Source of the DNA: Sphingomonas sp. Leaf67
GTDB lineage: Bacteria; Pseudomonadota; Alphaproteobacteria; Sphingomonadales; Sphingomonadaceae
Assembly (NCBI RefSeq): GCF_001421965.1
Contig: NZ_LMLP01000019.1
Span: 248,001 to 312,000 of the forward strand
Direction of reading: 5' to 3'
Length of the DNA: 64,000 bases
Both the position numbers and the translations under genes were made by a program. Positions 46,396-54,437 of the stretch are shown here, in pieces. Under the pieces are notes generated by a model. It did not search any database. It was given only the letters and a program-made list of their open reading frames with translations, and was not told where the DNA came from. How positions within the stretch are numbered: the first letter of the stretch is position 1; each line of letters begins with the position of its first letter.

Positions 46396-47586
46396 TCAAT
46401 CGTCGGCGACGGGCACATAGACCCGGGCGGCGGCGGACAGCTTTTCGACGGCTTCCGCGATATGGCGCTCTTCGATCACCAGCGGCGGCAGGACGCGCAC
46501 GACATTGTCGCCGGCCGCGACGGTCAACAACTGGTGCTGATCGCGCAGATGGGCGACGAAGCGGCGGCTGTCGGACTTCAGCTTGATGCCGAGCATCAGC
46601 CCCTTGCCGCGAATCTCCTGAAACAGGTGATCGTGGTTCGGGATCATCTGTTCGAGACTGGCGCGCAACCGGTCACCCATCGCCTTCACATGATCGAAGA
46701 AGCCGGGTTCGAGCATGACGTCGAGCACCGCCTGCCCCGCCGCCATCGCCAGCGGATTGCCGCCATAGGTCGAGCCGTGCGTGCCGAACACCATGCCCTT
46801 GGCCGCTTCCTCGGTCGCAAGACACGCGCCGAACGGAAAGCCGCCCCCGATCCCTTTGGCCGACGAAACGATGTCCGGCGTCACACCATATTGTTCGTGC
46901 GCAAACAACGTACCGGTCCGGCCATAGCCGCACTGAACCTCATCCAGCACCAGCAACAGGCCGTGGTCGTCGCACGCCTTGCGCAGACCCGCAAGGAACT
47001 CGGGCGTCGCGGTACGCAGGCCGCCCTCGCCCTGAATCGGCTCGACGAGGAACCCTGCCGTGTTGTCGTCGATCAGCGCCAGCGCGCCTTCGAGATCGTT
47101 GAACTCGGCATAGTTGAAACCCGGCAGCAGCGGTTCGAACCCGTCGCGCATCTTCGCCTGATTGGTCGCCGAGATGGTGCCGAGCGTCCGGCCGTGAAAC
47201 GCCTGATTGAAGGTGATCAGCGTGTGCCGCTGCGGATTTCCGTTGGCAAAGTGGAAACGGCGCGCGGTCTTGATCGCGCACTCGACCGCCTCGGCTCCCG
47301 AATTGGTGAAGAACACCGTGTCGGCAAAGCTGTTGTCGACGATCCGCTGCGCCAGTGCCTCGCCCTGCGGGCTGCCGTACAGGTTGCTGACATGGATCAG
47401 CGTCGCGGCCTGTTCCTGGATCGCCTTGGTCAGGTGCGGATGGCCATGGCCGAGCGCGTTGACGGCGATGCCGGCGGCGAAATCGAGATACTCGGTGCCG
47501 TCCTCGCCGTACAGGTAGCAGCCCTCGCCTCGGACCGGACGCACGCCGCACCGTGGATAGACGGGCATCAGTGCGGGGGTCGTCAT
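46396..47586 (-). CDS. argD: Acetylornithine aminotransferase
   Basis: 396 residues, class-III PLP aminotransferase. FFTNSGAEAVECAIKTAR (phosphate loop), VLDEVQCGYGRTG (Asp to PLP nitrogen) and SSAKGIGGGFPFGA (PLP Lys) are all present. It converts N-acetylglutamate semialdehyde to N-acetylornithine and may serve in lysine synthesis. First gene of the argD-argF pair. Confidence 0.95.
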   Translation of the reverse strand: MTTPALMPVYPRCGVRPVRGEGCYLYGEDGTEYLDFAAGIAVNALGHGHPHLTKAIQEQAATLIHVSNLYGSPQGEALAQRIVDNSFADTVFFTNSGAEAVECAIKTARRFHFANGNPQRHTLITFNQAFHGRTLGTISATNQAKMRDGFEPLLPGFNYAEFNDLEGALALIDDNTAGFLVEPIQGEGGLRTATPEFLAGLRKACDDHGLLLVLDEVQCGYGRTGTLFAHEQYGVTPDIVSSAKGIGGGFPFGACLATEEAAKGMVFGTHGSTYGGNPLAMAAGQAVLDVMLEPGFFDHVKAMGDRLRASLEQMIPNHDHLFQEIRGKGLMLGIKLKSDSRRFVAHLRDQHQLLTVAAGDNVVRVLPPLVIEERHIAEAVEKLSAAARVYVPVADD

Positions 47587-47624
47587 CGAACTGCTCCTTT
47601 GAGAAATATCGGCGCTTAAAACGC

Positions 47625-47650
47625 AAAAAGGGCGGTCAACCGGACCGCCC
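47625..47650 (-). terminator. Rho-independent terminator of the ABC-2 permease gene
   Basis: On the minus strand an 8-bp stem (47630-47637 with 47643-47650, loop of five) is followed by TTTTT (47629-47625). It separates the permease from argD. Confidence 0.9.
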
Positions 47651-47684
47651 GGAGCGGCGCTGTACCGCCCTCAAGGGGCTTTCG

Positions 47685-48521
47685 TCAATTCTTGAGCTTC
47701 CACCCCGACCGCAGCAGCGCATAGCAACCGATCGCCATCGCGATATCGACCGCCAGGATCACCGCACCGCCCAGCAGCACCGGCGAATCGGCGCGCTCCA
47801 GAAAGCCGTAGCGGAAGCCCGAGATGATATAGAAGAACGGGTTCAGGTGGCTGATCGTCCGGAAATGCGGCGCCAGCGCCCCGACCGAATAGAAAGTGCC
47901 CGACAACAGGGTCAGCGGCCCAATCACGAAATTGGTGATCGCCGCCGCATGGTCGAACTTCTCCGCCCAGATCGAGGTCATCACCCCGGCGAGCGCGAGG
48001 AAGGTCGATCCGAACAGCCCGAACCACAGCACTGCGCCGGGATGCCGCGGCATGACATGCACGCCCGGATAGAGCAACATCGCGAACCACAGCACGATCC
48101 CGACGAGGAACGCGCGCGTCACCGCGCCGCCGACCAGCGCCGCCAGCAATTCACCGGTGGACAGGGGCGGCATCAAATAATCGACCACCGTTCCCTGAAT
48201 CTTGCCGACCAGCAGCGCGAAGCTCGAATTGGCGAAGGCGTTGTTGAGCATCGCCATGGCGATCAGCCCCGGCGCGACGAAATCCGGGAACGGCACACCC
48301 AAAACCGACCGCCCGGCCCCACCCATCGCCACCGAAAAGATGACGAGGAACAACAGCGTCGTGACCGCCGGTGCCCAGATGGTCTGAAGCTGCACCTTGA
48401 AGAAGCGGCGCACCTCCTTGATATAGAGCGTGCGCAGGCCGCCCCAGTTGACGTTCCGGATGACCGGCACGCCGGGGTCGGCAAGGACGATTTTTGCGCG
48501 CAACGGGGATTGTTCCTGCAT
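47685..48521 (-). CDS. ABC-2 type transporter permease
   Basis: 278 residues with six membrane segments of the ABC-2 fold, including APAVTTLLFLVIFSVAMG and the conserved HLNPFFYIISGFRYGF before the last segments. Similar to YadH-type exporters of polysaccharide, teichoic acid-like or drug substrates. No ATPase gene is adjacent within the window, so its partner must be elsewhere. Divergent from gcrA. Confidence 0.88.
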   Translation of the reverse strand: MQEQSPLRAKIVLADPGVPVIRNVNWGGLRTLYIKEVRRFFKVQLQTIWAPAVTTLLFLVIFSVAMGGAGRSVLGVPFPDFVAPGLIAMAMLNNAFANSSFALLVGKIQGTVVDYLMPPLSTGELLAALVGGAVTRAFLVGIVLWFAMLLYPGVHVMPRHPGAVLWFGLFGSTFLALAGVMTSIWAEKFDHAAAITNFVIGPLTLLSGTFYSVGALAPHFRTISHLNPFFYIISGFRYGFLERADSPVLLGGAVILAVDIAMAIGCYALLRSGWKLKN

Positions 48522-48607
48522 GGCTGTGTCGCCTAATCGCTGGCGAGGGCGGCGGCAAGGATCAAGGTCGTCCGGGCGCCACTGGAATATGAAGGACAAG
48601 GACGGGC

Positions 48608-49402
48608 ATGAGCTGGACCGAAGAACGCATCGCGACACTGGCCAAGATGTGGAAATCGGGGATGACCGCCAGCCAGATCGCCGAGGAGCTCGGCGGGATC
48701 AGCCGGAACGCGGTGATCGGCAAGGCGCATCGTCTCGGGCTGCAATCACGCCCGTCGCCGGTGCGGTCGAACGACGCGTCGAAGGCCGCCGCCGCTGCGC
48801 CCAAGCCCGCCCCGGTCGAGCCGGCTCCGGTGGTCGAGGCTGCCCCGCCCCCGCCCAAGCCCGCACCGGAGCCAAAACCCGCGCCCGAACCCAAGCCCGC
48901 GCCGGTGGTTGCTGCCGAACCGGTTGCGCCCAAGCCGGTCGCCCCGAAACCTCCGGTCGAGGACGATCCGTTCACGCCCCTTCCTGTTAGCGCCGATGAC
49001 GCGGACGAGGAGGATGAGGAAGAAGCGGAAGACGACGCCCCCGCTGCCCCGAAGCAGCGCGACATGCCGGTCATGCGCTCGGTCGGTCCCGGCGGCTTCC
49101 TGCGGCAGAATCCGGGTGAGCAGACCGCGCCGCTGACCCCTGCCCCACCGCGCCGTCTGGTTCCCGCCCGTCCGAGCGACGCGATCGCGGGCAAGACGAC
49201 GTTGCTCGATCTGAACGACCGGATCTGCAAATGGCCGATCGGCCATCCGGGCGAACCCGATTTCCATTTCTGCGGTGACAAGGTCAATCCGGGCTTCCCG
49301 TACTGCGTCGCGCATTGCGGCCACGCCTATCAGGCGCAGCTGCCCCGCCGCGACCGCCGCCCGCCGCCGCCGCTGCCGTACGGTGGGCCACGGGTTCGCT
49401 GA
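48608..49402 (+). CDS. gcrA: Cell-cycle regulator GcrA
   Basis: 264 residues. The N-terminus MSWTEERIATLAKMWKSGMT with NAVIGKAHRLGLQ is the GcrA DNA-binding domain, which reads GANTC methylation and binds sigma-70. A long low-complexity linker follows (Pro/Lys/Ala/Glu at 60-110, acidic DDADEEDEEEAEDD near 125), then the conserved C-terminal block LLDLNDRICKWPIGHPGEPD with CVAHCGHAYQ. Longer than the Caulobacter protein (about 173 aa) because of the linker. Confidence 0.96.
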   Translation: MSWTEERIATLAKMWKSGMTASQIAEELGGISRNAVIGKAHRLGLQSRPSPVRSNDASKAAAAAPKPAPVEPAPVVEAAPPPPKPAPEPKPAPEPKPAPVVAAEPVAPKPVAPKPPVEDDPFTPLPVSADDADEEDEEEAEDDAPAAPKQRDMPVMRSVGPGGFLRQNPGEQTAPLTPAPPRRLVPARPSDAIAGKTTLLDLNDRICKWPIGHPGEPDFHFCGDKVNPGFPYCVAHCGHAYQAQLPRRDRRPPPPLPYGGPRVR

Positions 49403-49411
49403 TGCCGAGCG

Positions 49412-49435
49412 CTCAAGTCCGGGCTTGAGCCCGGA
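49412..49435. repeat. Interlocked palindromic repeat after gcrA
   Basis: The sequence reads CTCAAG-TCCGGG-CTTGAG-CCCGGA: blocks 1 and 3 are complementary, as are 2 and 4. It can fold as either of two hairpins or as a pseudoknot-like pairing. Its position 10 bases after the gcrA stop suggests a terminator, but no U-tract follows. Confidence 0.65.
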
Positions 49436-49531
49436 CGCGCACCGGCGCTCGGCCGGCGGGCGTGGCCAAAGCCGCGACCGACGGCATGGGCTTCGCCCAT
49501 GCCCGCCCGAACTCCCGACGCCACCCCCGCT

Positions 49532-49560
49532 TTGCGGATGACCCCGTTTCGTTCTATACG
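49532..49560 (+). promoter_or_regulatory. Candidate promoter of parE giving a leaderless mRNA
   Basis: TTGCGG (49532-49537), a 17-base spacer, and TATACG (49555-49560). The ATG at 49567 is six bases on, about where transcription should begin, and no Shine-Dalgarno precedes it. Confidence 0.55.
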
Positions 49561-49566
49561 TCGCAC

Positions 49567-51546
49567 ATGGCCGAAAATCTGTTCGAAGCGAACGTCCCCT
49601 CCCAGCCCGCCTATGACGCGTCGTCGATCGAGGTGCTGGAGGGGCTGGAGCCGGTCCGCCGTCGGCCGGGCATGTATATCGGCGGCACCGACGAACGCGC
49701 GCTGCATCATCTGGCCGCCGAAGTCCTCGACAACGCGATGGACGAAGCGGTCGCCGGCCATGCCAACCGGATCGAAGTGCAGCTGGATGTCGGCAACCGG
49801 CTGACGATCATCGACAATGGCCGCGGCATCCCGGTCGATCCGCACCCGAAATTCCCCGACAAATCGGCGCTCGAAGTCATTCTGTCGACGCTGCACTCGG
49901 GCGGCAAGTTCGCCGGCAAGGCGTATGCGACGTCGGGCGGCCTGCACGGCGTCGGCATCTCGGTCGTCAACGCGCTGTCGATCGATACGGTGGTCGAGGT
50001 CGCGCGCGACCGGCAGCTGTATCGCCAGCGTTTCTCGCAGGGGCAGACGCTCGGCGCGCTCGAACATGTCGGTGCGGCCCCCAACCGGCGCGGCACGCTG
50101 GTCGCGTTCACGCCCGATGCCGAAATCTTCGCCGATCTGCAGTTCAAGCCCGCACGGCTACACAAGCTGGTACGGTCCAAGGCCTATCTGTTCGCCGGCG
50201 TCGAAATCCGCTGGAAATGTGCGCCCGAGCTGGTCGCCGGCACGGACGTACCCGCCGAAGCCGTCTTCCAGTTCCCCGGCGGCCTTGCCGACCATCTGCG
50301 CGAACAGATTGGCGGCCGCGAATGTGCGACCGCCGATTTCTTCACCGGTCGACAGGATTTTCCGGGCGAACAGGGCCGGGTCGAATGGGCAGTCGCATGG
50401 CCGCTATGGAGCGACGGCAGCTATAGCTATTATTGCAACACCATTCCGACGCCCGATGGCGGCACCCATGAACAGGGGTTGCGGCAGGCGCTGGTCCGGG
50501 GCCTGCGCGGGTTCGCCGATCTGGTGGGGAACAAGCGCGCCAAGGACATGACCGCCGACGACGTGACGGTCGGCTGCGAACTGATGCTGTCGGTGTTCAT
50601 TCGCGAACCGCAGTTCCAGAGCCAGACCAAGGACCGCCTGACCAGTGTCGAGGCGGCAAGCCTCGTCGAAAAGGCGGTGCGCGACCATTTCGACCATTTC
50701 CTCAGCCACAATATGGACCGTGGCAAGGCGCTGCTCGGCCTCGTGCTCGACCGGATGGACGAACGCCTGCGCCGCAAGGCCGAACGCGAGGTCAAGCGCA
50801 AGACCGCGACGTCGTCGCGCAAGCTGCGCCTGCCCGGCAAGCTGACCGATTGTGCTTCCGACGATCCCGCCGGCACCGAGTTGTTCATCGTCGAGGGTGA
50901 TTCGGCGGGAGGTTCGGCCAAGCAGGCGCGCGACCGCAAGACGCAGGCGATCCTGCCGATCCGCGGCAAGATCCTGAACGTCGCTTCGGCGACCAGTGCC
51001 AAGATTCTCGCCAATCAGGAAATTGCTGATCTGGTCCTCGCCATGGGGTGCGGCACGCGCAAGGACTGTCAGCCCGATGCGCTGCGCTACGAACGCATCG
51101 TCATCATGACCGATGCCGACGTCGACGGCGCGCATATCGCGACGCTGTTGATGACCTTTTTTTTCCAGGAAATGCCGGAGGTCGTGCGGCGGGGGCATCT
51201 CTATCTGGCGCAGCCGCCGCTGTATCGGCTGACGGTGGGCGCCAAGTCGCTCTATGCCCGCGACGATGCGCACCGCGCCGAACTGGAACGCACCGCGTTT
51301 CGCGGCAAGAAGGTCGAGGTCGGCCGGTTCAAGGGGCTGGGCGAGATGAACCCCGGCCAGCTTCGCGAAACGACGATGGACCCGAAGACCCGCAGCATGA
51401 TCCGCATTACCCTGCCGCAGGAATATGAGGAGCGTGCGGCGGTAAAGGATCTGGTCGACCGGTTGATGGGCACCAATCCCGCGCACCGCTTCGCCTTTAT
51501 TCAGGAAAATGCCGCTCGGCTCGACGACGAGGTGATCGACGCCTGA
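49567..51546 (+). CDS. parE: DNA topoisomerase IV subunit B
   Basis: 659 residues. GHKL ATPase domain (EVLDNAMDEAVAG, IDNGRGIPVDPH, TSGGLHGVGISVVNALS), transducer domain, and TOPRIM (FIVEGDSAGGSAKQARDRKT, DADVDGAHI). PEPR-type C-terminus is short, as in ParE rather than GyrB. Decatenates daughter chromosomes with ParC. ATG 49567; the frame is open to 49462. Confidence 0.96.
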   Translation: MAENLFEANVPSQPAYDASSIEVLEGLEPVRRRPGMYIGGTDERALHHLAAEVLDNAMDEAVAGHANRIEVQLDVGNRLTIIDNGRGIPVDPHPKFPDKSALEVILSTLHSGGKFAGKAYATSGGLHGVGISVVNALSIDTVVEVARDRQLYRQRFSQGQTLGALEHVGAAPNRRGTLVAFTPDAEIFADLQFKPARLHKLVRSKAYLFAGVEIRWKCAPELVAGTDVPAEAVFQFPGGLADHLREQIGGRECATADFFTGRQDFPGEQGRVEWAVAWPLWSDGSYSYYCNTIPTPDGGTHEQGLRQALVRGLRGFADLVGNKRAKDMTADDVTVGCELMLSVFIREPQFQSQTKDRLTSVEAASLVEKAVRDHFDHFLSHNMDRGKALLGLVLDRMDERLRRKAEREVKRKTATSSRKLRLPGKLTDCASDDPAGTELFIVEGDSAGGSAKQARDRKTQAILPIRGKILNVASATSAKILANQEIADLVLAMGCGTRKDCQPDALRYERIVIMTDADVDGAHIATLLMTFFFQEMPEVVRRGHLYLAQPPLYRLTVGAKSLYARDDAHRAELERTAFRGKKVEVGRFKGLGEMNPGQLRETTMDPKTRSMIRITLPQEYEERAAVKDLVDRLMGTNPAHRFAFIQENAARLDDEVIDA

Positions 51547-51611
51547 GGCTTGGTTGACGGCCCCGACCGCATCCGCCACCCTTCAACGACGAGGGATGAG
51601 GGGGAAACCGG

Positions 51612-52919
51612 ATGCTGGCGGCAGCAACGTTCTTGATGGCAGCGGCAGCACAGACGGCACCCGCGCCGACACCGGCTGCAAATGCCGAGGTCGAGCGCCG
51701 GGCGCGCGACGTCGTGTCGATCCTGTCGGGCCAGGGCGACTATGATGCGATCTTCGCGCCGTCCTTCCGCACCGCCGTGCCGCGCGCGCAATTCGATGCG
51801 ATCGGCGCGCAATTGTCGCAGGCACTCGGCAAACCGACCGGTGTCGAGGCCGTGCAGCCGACCGGGCCATGGTCGGCGCGCATCCGCATCGGCTATGATC
51901 GCGGCATCCTGAACGCCGACCTTGCGATCGACCCGAACGGGGCGCACCCGATCACCGGCCTGCTGACGCGCGGCGTCGATGCGCGCGGGCCCGTCGCCGC
52001 CACGACCGATGCGGTCGTCGAACAGGTCGCAGCCCTGCCCGGCCATAGCGGCCTCGCGCTGGCAAAACTCGGCAGCGGCGCGCCGCAACTGGTCAAAAGT
52101 CATGACGCATCGACCCCGTTGGCGATCGGTTCGGCCTTCAAGCTGGTAGTCCTCGCCGAACTGGTCCGGTCGATCGAAGCAGGGGAACGCAAATGGAGCG
52201 ATGTCGTGACGCTCGACGGTTCCGCCCTGCCCGGCGGCGGCTATGCGCAGCAGCCAAAGGGAACGCGCGTTCCGTTCCGCGAACTGGCCGAACGCATGAT
52301 CTCGGTCAGCGACAACAGCGCGACCGATATCCTGCTGTTCCATCTCGGCCGGCAGAAGGTCGAGGCGATGCTGCCGGTCGTCGGGATGACCGATGCGGCT
52401 CCACGCAACGTCCCGTTCCTCGGCACCCTCGAAATGTTCAAGCTGAAGGGCGTCGAGGGCGGCGCGCTGGGGTCGAAGTATCTGGCGCTGCCGATCGCGC
52501 AACGTCGCGCGTTTCTCGACGGACCGGTGCGTGACACGACGATCGCGGCAATTCCCAAGACCTTGTTCCAGGACGGCAAGCCGTTGCGCGTCGAGCAGAT
52601 CGAATGGTTTGCCAGTCCGAACGATCTGGTCCGCACGATGGACTGGCTGCGACGCCATTTCGATGGGCCGGCGGGGGCGGACCTGCGCGCGGTCCTGTCG
52701 AAAAACCCCGGTCTGCCCGAACCTGCCACCAACTGGCGCTATGTCGGGTACAAGGGCGGGTCGGAGCCCGGCGTACTGACCATGACGTTCCTGCTCCAGG
52801 GCAAGGACGGCAACTGGTACGTACTGTCGAGTGGCGTCAACGATCCGACAAAGGATGTCGATACGCTGCGCTTCACCGGTTTGATGGGTCGCGCGCTGGA
52901 ACTTGCCGCGCCGCGTTAA
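51612..52919 (+). CDS. Exported class-A-beta-lactamase-like serine hydrolase
   Basis: 435 residues. Signal peptide to about 14-20. An N-terminal DUF3887-like domain (25-115) precedes a beta-lactamase-type domain with SxxK (GSAFK, Ser-174), SDN (SVSDNSATD, about 233) and KGG (YKGGSEPG) in the right order. The usual Glu-166-type ExxLN motif is not evident, so it may be a peptidase or a weak beta-lactamase rather than a resistance enzyme. No AmpR-like regulator is next to it. Confidence 0.82.
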   Translation: MLAAATFLMAAAAQTAPAPTPAANAEVERRARDVVSILSGQGDYDAIFAPSFRTAVPRAQFDAIGAQLSQALGKPTGVEAVQPTGPWSARIRIGYDRGILNADLAIDPNGAHPITGLLTRGVDARGPVAATTDAVVEQVAALPGHSGLALAKLGSGAPQLVKSHDASTPLAIGSAFKLVVLAELVRSIEAGERKWSDVVTLDGSALPGGGYAQQPKGTRVPFRELAERMISVSDNSATDILLFHLGRQKVEAMLPVVGMTDAAPRNVPFLGTLEMFKLKGVEGGALGSKYLALPIAQRRAFLDGPVRDTTIAAIPKTLFQDGKPLRVEQIEWFASPNDLVRTMDWLRRHFDGPAGADLRAVLSKNPGLPEPATNWRYVGYKGGSEPGVLTMTFLLQGKDGNWYVLSSGVNDPTKDVDTLRFTGLMGRALELAAPR

Positions 52920-52920
52920 A

Positions 52921-53012
52921 GGTGGGAGCCGGACGACCCGCTGCGAAATCGTTGCGGCTGCTTCCTTCCGGACCTGACCGGGTTGGCGACGGCATCGTCC
53001 GCCCGACTCCCG
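52921..53012 (-). ncRNA. ffs: Signal recognition particle RNA (4.5S type)
   Basis: The minus strand contains GGTCAGGTCCGGAAGGAAGC followed by AGC, the universally conserved SRP RNA tip with the asymmetric loop bound by Ffh (complement of 52957-52979). Flanking arms GGGAGTCGGGCGGACGA and TCGTCCGGCTCCC pair to close the long hairpin of about 90 nt. Small bacterial type without Alu domain. Ends are approximate. Confidence 0.92.
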
Positions 53013-53051
53013 CGCGCCATATGGGCGAAGCGCCGCGCCAACGCAAGAGCG

Positions 53052-53453
53052 TCAGTTCGCCTTGCGCGGCAGCCGCGAATAGGGAACGAAATCGTTGAGC
53101 GACAGCGATCCGCTGAACATCTGCGAATTGCGGTCGACCAGTGTAACGATATCGATCCGGCACAATCGCGTCCCGATCGTCCGGGTGACCAGAATGTCGT
53201 CGCGGTCGGCGATCGTGCCGCCCTCCGGTCGATTGACCATCAATGTGCCGTTGTTCATCCGATACACGACACCGACATCCGGCACGATCTCGGTCGACCG
53301 AATGTCGCGCAGGTTGATGCAATCAACCGGCTTGCCCATGGTCCGCCCCTCGACGATCCGCGCCAACGCTGCCTCTCCGGCAGCGACGCGATCCTGCGCG
53401 ACGACAGGGGTGGCGATCAGGGCGGAAGCGAGCATCAGGATCGGCAGGCGCAT
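53052..53453 (-). CDS. Exported hypothetical protein
   Basis: 133 residues. Signal peptide of about 20 residues (MRLPILMLASALIATPVVAQ). The mature part has two Cys (VDCINLRDI and TRLCRIDIVTL) that may form a disulfide, and ends LPRKAN. A conserved-looking segment is NNGTLMVNRPEGG. The ATG at 53453 is chosen for the signal peptide; the frame is open to 53528. No family recognised. Confidence 0.72.
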   Translation of the reverse strand: MRLPILMLASALIATPVVAQDRVAAGEAALARIVEGRTMGKPVDCINLRDIRSTEIVPDVGVVYRMNNGTLMVNRPEGGTIADRDDILVTRTIGTRLCRIDIVTLVDRNSQMFSGSLSLNDFVPYSRLPRKAN

Positions 53454-53561
53454 GGCGAAAATCCCGGATAGAGTGATGGACACGTTCATTAGCCATCGGC
53501 AGCTGAACGCGCGCTGACGAACGGTCAACGCAGTCGACCATCCATCCGCTCCATCCGCCCC

Positions 53562-54308
53562 TTACAGCGCGGCGGCGGCTTCGATGATCGGCACGAACTT
53601 CGCCGCGGTCAGGCTGGCACCACCGACCAGCGCCCCGTCAACGTCCTCGATCGACAGGATCGATCCGGCATTGGCGCCGGTGACCGAACCGCCATAGAGG
53701 ATGCGGATGCCGTCGGCGGCATCGCCGACCATCTGGCGCAGCTTGGCACGGGCGATCGCATGGACCTGCGCGATTTCGTCCGCCGACGGCGTGCGGCCGG
53801 TGCCGATCGCCCAGCGCGGTTCGTAGGCGAGCGTGAACCAGTCGCCGCTGGCACCTTCGGGGACCGACTTTTCGATTTGCGCCTGCACCACACGTTCGGC
53901 GCGGCCGGCGTCGCGTTCCGCTTCGGTCTCGCCGCAGCACAGGATTACGGCCAGCCCCTGCCGCCGGGCGGCGGCGGCCTTCGCCCATGCGTCGTGGCTG
54001 GTTTCGTTCTGATCGGTACGGCGCTCGCTATGGCCGACGATCACGACCTGTGCCCCGACCTCCCGCAACATCTCGGCCGACAGACAACCGGTATGCGCGC
54101 CGCGTTCATTGGCATGCACGTCCTGTCCGCCGATCTGTACCGACTTGGCGATCTCGGCCGCGTGGTGGACCAGCGTGGCCGGCACGCACAGCGCGACATC
54201 GACGCCCGGCGCGGCGGCGGCGGCGGCATCGATCGCCTCGATCTCGGCCAGCTGAGCCCGCAGCCCGTGCATCTTCCAGTTCCCCGCGACCAGCTTGCGA
54301 CGACTCAT
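53562..54308 (-). CDS. tpiA: Triosephosphate isomerase
   Basis: 248 residues. Catalytic and loop motifs: AGNWKMHG (Lys), VIVGHSERR (His), AYEPRWAIGTGR (Glu and loop 6) and LYGGSVTGAN (phosphate). Glycolysis/gluconeogenesis. Divergent from the PpiD-like gene, as is usual in sphingomonads. Confidence 0.97.
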   Translation of the reverse strand: MSRRKLVAGNWKMHGLRAQLAEIEAIDAAAAAAPGVDVALCVPATLVHHAAEIAKSVQIGGQDVHANERGAHTGCLSAEMLREVGAQVVIVGHSERRTDQNETSHDAWAKAAAARRQGLAVILCCGETEAERDAGRAERVVQAQIEKSVPEGASGDWFTLAYEPRWAIGTGRTPSADEIAQVHAIARAKLRQMVGDAADGIRILYGGSVTGANAGSILSIEDVDGALVGGASLTAAKFVPIIEAAAAL

Positions 54309-54437
54309 CGTTCCGGCTCCCAGCCCGTTTTACATGTTCTACAGCCGATAGCGTGTCTGGCGGTCCGCGCAACCTTGAAGCGGCGGCGGCCCGTCTCTAA
54401 AGCAGCCTCCTTTCATTCCTCGCGATCGGTTGTACGG

